From NCBI GenBank assembly GCA_903850275.1, contig CAINLH010000360.1:1-16842 (forward strand): a DNA stretch of 16,842 nucleotides. Direction: 5' to 3'. The stretch comes from an uncultured Acidimicrobium sp. (GTDB lineage Bacteria; Actinomycetota; Acidimicrobiia; Acidimicrobiales; Ilumatobacteraceae). This document shows positions 1-7,300 of this stretch, one piece after another (position 1 is the stretch's first letter; each line of letters begins with the position of its first letter). Made by a program: the position numbers and the translations under genes. Under the pieces are notes generated by a model that saw nothing but the letters and a program-made list of their open reading frames with translations, was not told where the DNA came from and made no database searches.

Positions 1-14
1 TGCACCGTAACTCG

Positions 15-680
15 CTATTGCTTATCGAGTTTGCCGAGTTTTGCTAACACTTCGGCCATTGTCCAACCATGAACGATCAACGTTCCACCTTTTGCTTTTG
101 GCACTGGCTTGAATTGATCGGCAATGTCTGGGTGCACTTTTTCGGGCTTTGTCGACTCGTGGTCGAGGAAGCCTCCGGTGCCGTTTGCTTTAACAACAAA
201 TGTCTGGTCGTCGTAAGCAGATTCGACACCGAAGCGACGCGCCAAACGCTTGCCCCATGCGCGCTCCTCGCCCACAGCGCGATGCCCCGGCCTTGGAATG
301 AGTTCAGTTAACGACTTAAAGGCTTCGAGCGCATCGGCGCTAGCAAACCTTGATCCAACGACTACGTCCTCATCAGGGAAAGCCATCAGCGCGCGGTGAT
401 AGGCCTCGGACATTAGGCCTTTGAGCACAGAGTCGCGCTTTCCAGTTCGTTTGATGCTCATCATGCCGAGCAAGACACACGGCGTGCCGCCAATGCGCTC
501 GAGCGTTGAAAATGTGAAGCCATGCAATTTGCCGTCGATGTGAGCGCTGGTGAAGAGCACCCAGTCCTCTTTTGCCTTGGTGATATGTGCCAGACCGAAC
601 GCGCCCCCGAGGGCTGCCAATTCTTCTAATTCGATTTCTGTAAGGGACGCACAATCTCGTGTATCTACCTCAACTGACAT
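15..680 (-). CDS. Hypothetical protein, 221 aa, downstream of dnaE
   Basis: I do not recognise this protein. It is 221 residues with no signal peptide or membrane segment, so it is probably cytosolic. Residues about 50-170 read as alternating strands and helices: a strand around CVLLGMMSI (69-77), a helix around LKGLMSEAYHRAL (87-99), a strand around DVVVGSRF, and a PRPGHRA segment near 129-135. This pattern is loosely reminiscent of a GNAT acetyltransferase fold, but I see no clear acetyl-CoA loop, so that is only a guess. The C-terminal 50 residues are Lys- and Pro-rich and end in an amphipathic helix. It follows dnaE by 42 bases on the same strand and is probably cotranscribed. A GAGGT lies directly against the ATG with no spacer, which is poor for a ribosome binding site, yet no better start is visible. 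Real coding status is supported by length, frame and neighbour strand. Confidence 0.75.
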   Translation of the reverse strand: MSVEVDTRDCASLTEIELEELAALGGAFGLAHITKAKEDWVLFTSAHIDGKLHGFTFSTLERIGGTPCVLLGMMSIKRTGKRDSVLKGLMSEAYHRALMAFPDEDVVVGSRFASADALEAFKSLTELIPRPGHRAVGEERAWGKRLARRFGVESAYDDQTFVVKANGTGGFLDHESTKPEKVHPDIADQFKPVPKAKGGTLIVHGWTMAEVLAKLGKLDKQ

Positions 681-722
681 ACCTCTATTCTGCCAGCAAA
701 AAAAGCCTTTCGGACAGTTGCA

Positions 723-3700
723 TCAGGCGATGTACGCAGCATCTCCGAACGTTGCGCGCAACTGCCCAATAACTCGGTCCAGGTTGACATCGAACTCGCT
801 GCTGAGGCGAAGGGCTTTATCGCCAGCAACGTGAAGGAATACGGGCGAACTGCCCGGATGCTCGCTCAATGTCGCCTTTAAATCGTCAATCATTGTCTCG
901 GTTATTGCCTGCGCGGCAACCTTGATATGCAGAGCTTCTTGAAGAACACGAAGCCCCTCGAGCACCGTGACATCCATGGCCATAAAACCAACCCGTGAGT
1001 CGTCTCGCCGATCGAGCCGACCTTTCACGGAAACGATGATGTCATCTACTAACTGATGTCCAAACTTCTCTAGCGTCTTCGGAAACACCGTGACTTCGAT
1101 TGAACCTTGTAAATCTTCCAGGTCAAACGTTGCCATTTGATCGCCCTTACGCGTGTAGCGACGCTTCAAGTTGTTGATGATTCCTCCGATGACGACAAAT
1201 GCACCATCAGCCGATTCGAGCGCATCTGGAATTGAACAATCGACCCTTCGTCTCAGCGCACCCTCGATACCCATCAGCGGGTGATCCGAAACATATAAAC
1301 CAAGCATCTCTTTTTCAAATTTCAATTGTTCAGCTTTGTCGAATTGCAAATCAGGGATGACTTGTCGTTCCGAGAACCCCTCTGCTGTCTCGCCCAAATC
1401 GCCGAACAAACTCATGACACCCTGGTCTCGTTCGCGACGGCGAGCCATCGTTGTGTCGATGACCGATTCGAAAACCGCCAGCAATCCCTTTCGCGGGTGA
1501 CCTAGGTTGTCGAATGCTCCGGCCTTGATCAGCGATTCGACTGCGCGCTTGTTGAGCACTTGTTCTGGTACGCGTTCGGCAAAGTCATAAAACGATTCGA
1601 ATGGCCCATGTTCGTTTCGATGCTGAACGACCAAGCCGACTAGCGCCTCACCGACGTTGCGAATGCCAGATAGCCCGAAAGCAATCTTGGTTACACCATC
1701 AACCACCACTGGTTCGAAGTTGATACCTGATTTGTTGATGTCGGGCGTAAGCACAGTGATGTTGCTCGTTCGAGCATCTGAAAGATACGTAGCCGCTTTT
1801 TCATAGTTGGTCTTGACGCTTGTTAATAGGCATGCCATGTACTCGACAGGAAAGTGCGCCTTCAGGTATGCCGTTTGATATGAAATGAGGCCATAGCCAT
1901 ATGCGTGACTTTTCGCGAAGGCGTAGTCGGCGAACTTCACAATGACATCGAAGAGTTCCTCGCCCAGCTTTCGACCGTAACCGAGCCGATCGCAGCCGGT
2001 TTCAAATGTCTCGCGCTGCTCCTCCATCAACTTGGGAACCTTTTTTGCACAAGCCTTACGGAGGTTGTCTGCCTCCGCCAATGAATAGCCAGCAAACTTC
2101 TGTGCAACGCGCATGAGGCTTTCTTGGTAAATCATGAGCCCGAAAGTGTCACCAAGAGTTTCTTCTGCGTCAGGATGAAAGTACGTGTTCTTCTTGCGCT
2201 TATTTTTGAAGTCTGCGAAATCGTTGTGCATGTTCGCGCTCATCGGACCAGGACGATAAAGCGCCAACACTGCGGATAAGTCTTCAAACCGCTCGGGGAT
2301 CAGTGAGCGCAACAGAGCCCTCATTGGTGGCGATTCCAACTGAAACACGCCAATTGTGTCGCCGCGAGAAAGGAGGGCATATGTTGGCTTGTCGTCCATT
2401 GGTATGTCGTCAATGTCGAAATTTGGGTCCTGAGTTGCACGAATCATCTGATTGGCATCTGACAACACATCCAAGTTGCGAAGGCCCAAGATGTCCATTT
2501 TCAGTAGACCAAGAGCCTCCACTCCGTGCATTTCGTACTGCGTGACTACTGGCGCCTCTTCTGGCTTTTGACCCTGTTCTGGCTTGCGCTGAACGGGCAA
2601 GTATTCGGTGAGTGGCTCTTTCGTAATCACCATTGCAGCCGCGTGGATTCCGACGGAACGCTTTAGGCCCTCGAGACCGCGAGCGACATCCATGATCCGT
2701 TTGACATCATGATCCGCATCGCAAAGATCACGGAGTTCGGTAGCCGCCTGGTAGCCGGCTCGGTGTTCCTTGTCGATCTTGTCTTCCTCGAAGCAGTATT
2801 TCAATGGCGTGTCTCTGCCCATCACCACTGGCGGCATGAGCTTGGCGATTTTGTCGCCTAACGCATACGGATAGCCCAACACTCTGGCGGCATCACGGAC
2901 AGCATTCCGCGACTTGATAGTGCCAAACGTAATGATTTGAGCAACATGATCTCGGCCGTATTTATCGGCCGCGTATTTGATCATTTGATCGCGATAGCGC
3001 GAGTCGAAGTCCATGTCGATGTCGGGCATCGAAACACGGCTTGGATTGAGAAACCGTTCGAACAGCAAATCGTATTTGATTGGATCCAAATTGGTTATTT
3101 GCAGGCAGTAGGCAACGGCACAACCTGCCGCGGAACCACGACCAGGACCCACCCGAATGTTTTGTTCGCGCGCATATCGGATCAAGTCCCAAACAATGAG
3201 AAAATACGAGCTGAACCCCATGTCGGAAATGACTTTGAGTTCGTAGCCCAATCTTTCGACGACCGATGGCGGAATGGATGCACCCCATCGTTTAGCGGCG
3301 CCCTCCATCGTTAAGTGTTTGAGATACGCCGTCTCGTCTGCGAACCCGGAAGGCAATTCGAAGTTTGGCAGAACTGGCTTACCAAATTCGATTTCCACAT
3401 TTGCGCGCTCTGCTATCCACAGGGTGTTGTCACAGGCCGTTGGCTGCTCGCGAAACAGATAGCGCATTTCGTGCGCCGACTTCAGATAATGCTCGGTTCC
3501 TTCAAACTTGAATCGGTTCGGATCTGCAATGGTGCATCCTGTTTGCACGCAGAGCAAAGCATCGTGGGCTTCATGATCATGCTTATGCGTGTAGTGCGTG
3601 TCGTTGGTAGCCAATAATGGCGCACCAATCTTCTTTGCAAGTTCGACCAGTTGCGGATTGGTCTGGCGTTGTTCGGCAATGCCATGATCTTGCAATTCGA

Positions 3701-4259
3701 TAAAGAAATTGTCTTTACCAAAGATTTCTTGCAATCGTCCCGCACACTGCTGCGCACCGGCGGTATCACCCTTCATCAGGCGTTGCAGAACGTGCCCACC
3801 CAAGCAGCCGCTTGTTGCGATGAGACCCTTGCTGTGCCTTGCGAGCAGTTCCCAGTCCATTCGCGGCTGGTAGTAGTAACCCTCCAAAAATGCAAGGCTG
3901 GATAACTTGATCAGGTTTTTGTAACCATCATTGTTCTCGGCGAGCAGTGTCAGGTGGTAATAAACCTTCCCGCCCGTTTCGGTATCGCCACCGGAGTCGT
4001 CAATTTTCCCACGACGACTTGGTCGCTCCGTGCGATGCTCGTGAGCCATATAGGCCTCGGTGCCGATGATTGGCTTTATGCCGTGCTCATTACATTCGCG
4101 ATAGAAATCGAGAATCCCGTACATGTTGCCGTGGTCGGTTATGCCGAGTGCAGGCATCCCCTCCTCGCTCGCCTTGCCAACGAGTTCATTCAGACGTGAA
4201 GCGCCGTCCAACATGGAGAACTCGGTGTGTACATGCAGATGGGTGAATGAATCCCCCAA
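723..4259 (-). CDS. dnaE: DNA polymerase III subunit alpha (replicative polymerase)
   Basis: Replicative C-family DNA polymerase of 1178 aa, close to actinobacterial DnaE1 in length. An N-terminal PHP domain opens with HLHVHTEFS. All nine residues that bind metals in the proofreading PHP of mycobacterial DnaE1 have counterparts: H9, H11, D18, H43, E68, H102, C152, D220 and H222. By family knowledge this implies 3'-5' exonuclease activity within the polymerase chain. The palm carries PDIDMDFD (412-419, catalytic D413 and D415) and LLKMDILGLRNL with the third aspartate D589. A helix-hairpin-helix follows near 907-920, a beta-clamp-binding motif QGVMSLF at 946-952, and an OB fold at about 1020-1098. 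There is no intein. The start is TTG, chosen because AAGGAG (minus strand, 4266-4271) sits 6 bases upstream and the PHP motif begins six residues later. It lies 52 bases below the hydrolase gene, on the same strand. Confidence 0.98.
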   Translation of the reverse strand: MGDSFTHLHVHTEFSMLDGASRLNELVGKASEEGMPALGITDHGNMYGILDFYRECNEHGIKPIIGTEAYMAHEHRTERPSRRGKIDDSGGDTETGGKVYYHLTLLAENNDGYKNLIKLSSLAFLEGYYYQPRMDWELLARHSKGLIATSGCLGGHVLQRLMKGDTAGAQQCAGRLQEIFGKDNFFIELQDHGIAEQRQTNPQLVELAKKIGAPLLATNDTHYTHKHDHEAHDALLCVQTGCTIADPNRFKFEGTEHYLKSAHEMRYLFREQPTACDNTLWIAERANVEIEFGKPVLPNFELPSGFADETAYLKHLTMEGAAKRWGASIPPSVVERLGYELKVISDMGFSSYFLIVWDLIRYAREQNIRVGPGRGSAAGCAVAYCLQITNLDPIKYDLLFERFLNPSRVSMPDIDMDFDSRYRDQMIKYAADKYGRDHVAQIITFGTIKSRNAVRDAARVLGYPYALGDKIAKLMPPVVMGRDTPLKYCFEEDKIDKEHRAGYQAATELRDLCDADHDVKRIMDVARGLEGLKRSVGIHAAAMVITKEPLTEYLPVQRKPEQGQKPEEAPVVTQYEMHGVEALGLLKMDILGLRNLDVLSDANQMIRATQDPNFDIDDIPMDDKPTYALLSRGDTIGVFQLESPPMRALLRSLIPERFEDLSAVLALYRPGPMSANMHNDFADFKNKRKKNTYFHPDAEETLGDTFGLMIYQESLMRVAQKFAGYSLAEADNLRKACAKKVPKLMEEQRETFETGCDRLGYGRKLGEELFDVIVKFADYAFAKSHAYGYGLISYQTAYLKAHFPVEYMACLLTSVKTNYEKAATYLSDARTSNITVLTPDINKSGINFEPVVVDGVTKIAFGLSGIRNVGEALVGLVVQHRNEHGPFESFYDFAERVPEQVLNKRAVESLIKAGAFDNLGHPRKGLLAVFESVIDTTMARRRERDQGVMSLFGDLGETAEGFSERQVIPDLQFDKAEQLKFEKEMLGLYVSDHPLMGIEGALRRRVDCSIPDALESADGAFVVIGGIINNLKRRYTRKGDQMATFDLEDLQGSIEVTVFPKTLEKFGHQLVDDIIVSVKGRLDRRDDSRVGFMAMDVTVLEGLRVLQEALHIKVAAQAITETMIDDLKATLSEHPGSSPVFLHVAGDKALRLSSEFDVNLDRVIGQLRATFGDAAYIA

Positions 4260-4265
4260 GGCAAA

Positions 4266-4271
4266 CTCCTT
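4266..4271 (-). promoter_or_regulatory. Ribosome binding site of dnaE, supports TTG start
   Basis: The minus strand reads AAGGAG followed by a 6-base spacer (TTTGCC) and TTG at 4259-4257. The good match and ideal spacing support TTG as the dnaE start, and no ATG or GTG lies close by in frame. Confidence 0.75.
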
Positions 4272-4311
4272 CAGGCTGGCGGAACGCCGACTTTAGCAGC
4301 GACCTGTTCGG

Positions 4312-5421
4312 TCAGGCGTTACTGCGAAACGCCAACAGTGGCACATCCACTTCGGCCTCGGTAAGCGAACCATGGCGACATACGAGTTGAAATGGTCCCG
4401 TATCGCCGGCGTCCTCAAAACTGGTGTCGGTGAAAGGAAGAAGCGCCACATCTCCCAGGCGCTTTCTTGCCGCATCGGTAACGCGCGGGCCGAACCAACC
4501 CCCATCGATTGCTTCGTCACGTGAAACAACCCAAGCAACATCTGCGTAGTGGGATTTTGCCGCGGCCAGAACATCTTCGGTAGCGCCGCCCTTAGCGTGC
4601 AGCCATCTGAACCGTCCTTCTCCAGACTGATACGAAACCCCCGCCACGACATCGGGATGCGGGACAATCGTGTTATCTCCAACGTGAACTTGGCCATGAT
4701 CTGCAGTAACAAGCAGTACCGAGTCTGGTGTGAGTTGTTCGGCGATATCACCGATTAATCGATCCACTGTTCGCAACTCCGCCTCGTAGAAATCGCCAAA
4801 ACCACGTTCGTGAGCAATCTTGTCGACACCGTCGTAGTAGGCGTACACAAACTGATGCCCTGCTCGAAGCAATGATCCGACAGTGACAGCAATGCTTGAT
4901 GCAGCACGCCAGCCAAACGAACGGGTTCCACGCAGATGCGCAGCGGTGAAGGCGGTGGAATCAAATTCGGCTTTGCTTACTACCGGAATTGCCGAACCCA
5001 TAAACGGCGGTGTCGGTTGCACGATCTCTGGCGGGTATGAAGTTCGCAAGTCGCCCTTGTCGTCTGCCCATCTCAGCATTTGCACAACTTGACGGCCCAT
5101 GTCCATCCGATAGCCCATCATTCCGTGCTCGCCTGGTGCCAAACCAGTAGTGATTGACGTGAGAGCGGTCACCGTAGTTGTCGGCGCAACCGTTGTAATG
5201 GATCCACCGGCCATCGAAGACAAAGTTGGCAAGAATTTCTTATGTGCCTGTAATTGGTGCCATCCCAAACCATCGACAACGAGAAGCACCACACTTCGTG
5301 CTGCCTCAACAGGGGCTGGCATCCAAGCGGGGATGACACGAGTGCCTTGCGGCCCAAGAAGCGCAGGGACAATTGCCGACACATTCCCTCCCGCGTAGAG
5401 AGGGAGCCTTGGTTGAACCAT
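4312..5421 (-). CDS. Alkaline phosphatase superfamily hydrolase (type I phosphodiesterase / nucleotide pyrophosphatase-like)
   Basis: A 369-aa metal-dependent phosphoester hydrolase of the alkaline phosphatase superfamily, nearest in layout to type I phosphodiesterase/nucleotide pyrophosphatases. Visible two-metal site elements, in order: D50 in LLVVDGLG, the nucleophile threonine in PTTTVTALTSITTG (T82 or T83), D200 and H204 in GVDKIAHERG, D241-H242 in TADHGQ, and a C-terminal H in CRHGSLT. All ligand positions are present, so it should be active; the substrate cannot be told from sequence. There is no signal peptide, unlike many family members, so it is likely cytoplasmic. It is divergent from an Rrf2 regulator across 17 bases and has no ribosome binding site. 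TAGTGT lies 6 bases before the ATG, which suggests a leaderless mRNA. It runs into dnaE after 52 bases. Family assignment is confident; physiological role is unknown. Confidence 0.9.
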   Translation of the reverse strand: MVQPRLPLYAGGNVSAIVPALLGPQGTRVIPAWMPAPVEAARSVVLLVVDGLGWHQLQAHKKFLPTLSSMAGGSITTVAPTTTVTALTSITTGLAPGEHGMMGYRMDMGRQVVQMLRWADDKGDLRTSYPPEIVQPTPPFMGSAIPVVSKAEFDSTAFTAAHLRGTRSFGWRAASSIAVTVGSLLRAGHQFVYAYYDGVDKIAHERGFGDFYEAELRTVDRLIGDIAEQLTPDSVLLVTADHGQVHVGDNTIVPHPDVVAGVSYQSGEGRFRWLHAKGGATEDVLAAAKSHYADVAWVVSRDEAIDGGWFGPRVTDAARKRLGDVALLPFTDTSFEDAGDTGPFQLVCRHGSLTEAEVDVPLLAFRSNA

Positions 5422-5429
5422 TGTTCTAC
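5412..5429. promoter_or_regulatory. Candidate operator: imperfect inverted repeat over the divergent promoter
   Basis: GTTGAAC (5412-5418) and GTTCTAC (5423-5429) form 7-base arms with one mismatch around a 4-base centre (CATT). The dyad covers the ATG of the hydrolase and touches both overlapping -10 hexamers, a position where a bound dimer would block both genes. Binding by the adjacent Rrf2 protein is my inference; the repeat is short enough to arise by chance. Confidence 0.3.
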
Positions 5430-5438
5430 ACTACATCT
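5422..5438. promoter_or_regulatory. Compact divergent promoter with overlapping -10 elements; both genes apparently leaderless
   Basis: Only 17 bases separate the two divergent start codons. The heptamer TACACTA (5427-5433) reads TACACT on plus and TAGTGT on minus, both fitting the TAnnnT form of an actinobacterial -10. Each hexamer is followed by exactly 6 bases and then a start codon: GTG at 5439 on plus and ATG at 5421 on minus. Neither gene has a Shine-Dalgarno sequence. This is the spacing expected when transcription starts at the start codon. I see no convincing -35 on either side. The call is an inference from spacing. Confidence 0.5.
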
Positions 5439-5885
5439 GTGCGTGTTTCTACGAGGGGCGATTATGCGTGTCGAGCCTTGCTCTCACTTGCATTACACGC
5501 AGAAGAAACAGGTCCTACATCTGTTCGCGACATCGCCGCCCGTACTGCACTGCCCCAACCGTACTTAGAACAAATCCTGCTCGTCCTCAAAGGTGCAGGA
5601 CTAGTGAAATCAAAGCGTGGTGTCGGCGGCGGTTATGTTCTCGCCCGCCCACCCGAGGAAATTTTGCTCTCGGAGATCATTGCTGCAGCCGATGGACCAA
5701 TCACGTTGGGCGATTTTGGACAACCTCACCAAGATGGTTCTTGCGACCACGAGGGTCACTGCGTTTTGTTAGCAATCTGGAATGTTGCCGGCGAGCACAT
5801 GAGACATCACTTAGCCGACTACACCCTGGCCAAAATTGCAAGAGCCGCCCAAGGTTCCGACCCGTGGCCAGAACTGCATCACTAA
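5439..5885 (+). CDS. Rrf2-family transcriptional regulator (IscR/NsrR-like, probable Fe-S sensor)
   Basis: A 148-aa Rrf2-family winged-helix regulator and the only plus-strand gene here. The N-terminus MRVSTRGDYACRALLSLAL is the family's typical first helix. A recognition helix follows (DIAARTALPQPYLEQILLVL, 31-50), then the wing GVGGGYVLARPPEEI (61-75) and the dimerisation helix. The cluster-binding loop has C102 and C108 with CX5C spacing, but the third cysteine of IscR/NsrR is a tryptophan near 114. D8, which supplies the fourth cluster ligand in Streptomyces NsrR, is present, and histidines (97, 104, 107) flank the loop. A two-cysteine Fe-S site like that of RsrR is possible. The GTG at 5439 is chosen over an ATG at 5373 because family homology begins there; the longer version would overlap the divergent gene. 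Its stop lies 4 bases from the convergent rluD stop. Likely autoregulated, and may regulate the divergent hydrolase. Confidence 0.92.
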   Translation: MRVSTRGDYACRALLSLALHAEETGPTSVRDIAARTALPQPYLEQILLVLKGAGLVKSKRGVGGGYVLARPPEEILLSEIIAAADGPITLGDFGQPHQDGSCDHEGHCVLLAIWNVAGEHMRHHLADYTLAKIARAAQGSDPWPELHH

Positions 5886-5889
5886 ACCT

Positions 5890-6804
5890 TTACGAGCAAC
5901 GCCCAACGATCTGATTCATATCATCGGGGATTGGCACTTCGAAGCCAAGCTCTTCTCCAGAAACAGGGTGAGCAAAACGCAGCGCTGTCGCGTGCAACAT
6001 AGGCCTAGAACACGACAACGAACTTCGAGCACCGCCGTAGGTTGCGTCGCCAACAACGGGATGACCGATGGAATCCAGGTGAACACGAATCTGGTGAGTT
6101 CGTCCAGTTTCTAATTGGCATTCAATGAGCGCGCAAGGCTGCGGCAAATCGAATGTTCGTACTACATCAAATTTGGTTCGAGCAGTTTTACCGTCCACCA
6201 TTACCGCCATTTTCGTCGGATCTCTGTGATCGCGACCAATCGGTGCATCGATAATGCCTTCTTGCACACTTGGATGACCCCACACCAAAGCCACATATTT
6301 ACGAGTGACGTCACGCCGAGAAAGAGCATCCACCAAAAACTCGTAAGCCTTATGTGTTCGGGCCATCACCATGAGACCTGTGGTTCCGGCGTCCAAACGA
6401 TGCACCACTCCCGGACGAAGAGTGTCACCGACCGTAGCCATCTCTGGAAAAAGTGCGAGCGCGCCATTGACCATGGTGCCAGAAGGGTTGCCTGCACCCG
6501 GGTGCACAACCATTCCTGGAGCCTTGTTGATTACGGCGACATCTGCATCTTGATAGACGATTTCGAGAGTGATTGATGGATCTGGCTGAGGCAACTCTTT
6601 GCGTGGCAACAACGCGGTATCAATCGACACTTGTTGGCCCTCTCGAACCTTCACTTTGCCCGCGGTTGCAACCACACCGTCTACTTGCACCCCACCGACC
6701 GAAATGAGAGTTGCTGTCGAAGCGCGACTGATGTCCGAAATCAAAGAAACCACGCGATCTAATCGCTGTTCGTGTAAAGCCGCGGGAATAAGTTCAATCA
6801 ACAT
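5890..6804 (-). CDS. rluD: RluA-family 23S rRNA pseudouridine synthase
   Basis: A 304-aa pseudouridine synthase of the RluA/RluD family. An N-terminal S4 RNA-binding domain (about 14-60, RLDRVVSLISDISRA) precedes the catalytic domain. The signature HRLDAGTTGLMV at 135-146 contains the catalytic aspartate D138. NKAPGMVVHPG (93-103) and the late GRTHQIRVHL motif are also present. In bacteria such enzymes convert uridines of 23S rRNA helix 69 to pseudouridine. Substrate choice within RluA/C/D cannot be fixed from sequence, but the S4 domain and the position after lspA favour RluD. The ATG at 6804 lies inside the lspA end (11-base overlap) and has GAGG 6 bases upstream. It is convergent with the Rrf2 gene with 4 bases between stops. 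Confidence 0.95.
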   Translation of the reverse strand: MLIELIPAALHEQRLDRVVSLISDISRASTATLISVGGVQVDGVVATAGKVKVREGQQVSIDTALLPRKELPQPDPSITLEIVYQDADVAVINKAPGMVVHPGAGNPSGTMVNGALALFPEMATVGDTLRPGVVHRLDAGTTGLMVMARTHKAYEFLVDALSRRDVTRKYVALVWGHPSVQEGIIDAPIGRDHRDPTKMAVMVDGKTARTKFDVVRTFDLPQPCALIECQLETGRTHQIRVHLDSIGHPVVGDATYGGARSSLSCSRPMLHATALRFAHPVSGEELGFEVPIPDDMNQIVGRCS

Positions 6805-7300
6805 GTTTTGCCTCTGCTAGTGCTGCGGATGGTTCACGCTTTTCCATGATCAGCGAGAGCACCATCAGTATCGCACCGGAAACGATCGCCACATCGGCGA
6901 CATTGAACACAGGCCACCACTGGAGATCAATGAAATCTATGACTGCGCCACGCATCCATCCAGAGCCTCTGAACGCTCTATCCAATACATTGCCAGCCGC
7001 ACCACCAATGATCAGGCCAGCTGCTATTCGGGTAGACCGAGTGTCGGCACGCTTTAGCGACAACAACATGACCACAATGATGATCAAGGCCAACACTCCG
7101 ATAATGGGACCAACACCAGTGCCCCGCGAAAACGCCATACCTTGGTTATACGTGAGCTTGAAACGTAACGAACCAACGAGATCCGTGAATGATCCATCGT
7201 TGTATTTGTTCAGTGCCCAATGCTTTGTGATCTGATCAAGCACCGCCACAACAACGGCTATGGAAATGCTCAATCGACGAATTCGCCGACTATCGGTCAT
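6794..7300 (-). CDS. lspA: Lipoprotein signal peptidase (signal peptidase II)
   Basis: A 168-aa integral membrane aspartyl protease that cleaves signal peptides from diacylglyceryl-modified prolipoproteins. It has four hydrophobic segments, roughly 11-28, 63-82, 92-108 and 134-152. LDQITKHWAL (21-30) is the conserved first-helix motif. Catalytic aspartates are D107 in GNVLDR and D136 in FNVADVAI, and NQGMAFS (52-58) matches the usual N-x-G-x-A-F motif. All family hallmarks are present and the length is normal. The ATG overlaps the stop of the upstream DksA-like gene by one base (TAATG), and its own end overlaps rluD. No strong ribosome binding site is seen, so translational coupling is likely. 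Gene order ileS, dksA-like, lspA, rluD is that of Streptomyces. Confidence 0.97.
   Translation of the reverse strand: MTDSRRIRRLSISIAVVVAVLDQITKHWALNKYNDGSFTDLVGSLRFKLTYNQGMAFSRGTGVGPIIGVLALIIIVVMLLSLKRADTRSTRIAAGLIIGGAAGNVLDRAFRGSGWMRGAVIDFIDLQWWPVFNVADVAIVSGAILMVLSLIMEKREPSAALAEAKHVD

Noticed and set aside
681..722. Run of seven T on the minus strand after dnaE as an intrinsic terminator
   Set aside because: The only pairing before it is a 2-bp stem with a GAAA loop, too weak for a terminator, and the next gene follows on the same strand.
4260..4311. Small GGCG/CGCC hairpin between the hydrolase and dnaE as a terminator
   Set aside because: The stem is 4 bp with no following T-run, and it lies next to the dnaE ribosome binding site.
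5373..5438. Longer start for the Rrf2 gene at an ATG 66 bases upstream
   Set aside because: The extra residues have no Rrf2 character and would overlap the start of the divergent hydrolase gene; the GTG at 5439 matches the family N-terminus.
6115..6576. Plus-strand open frame of 153 codons inside rluD
   Set aside because: Antisense to the catalytic domain of rluD; its His/Arg/Ser-rich product has no protein-like pattern.
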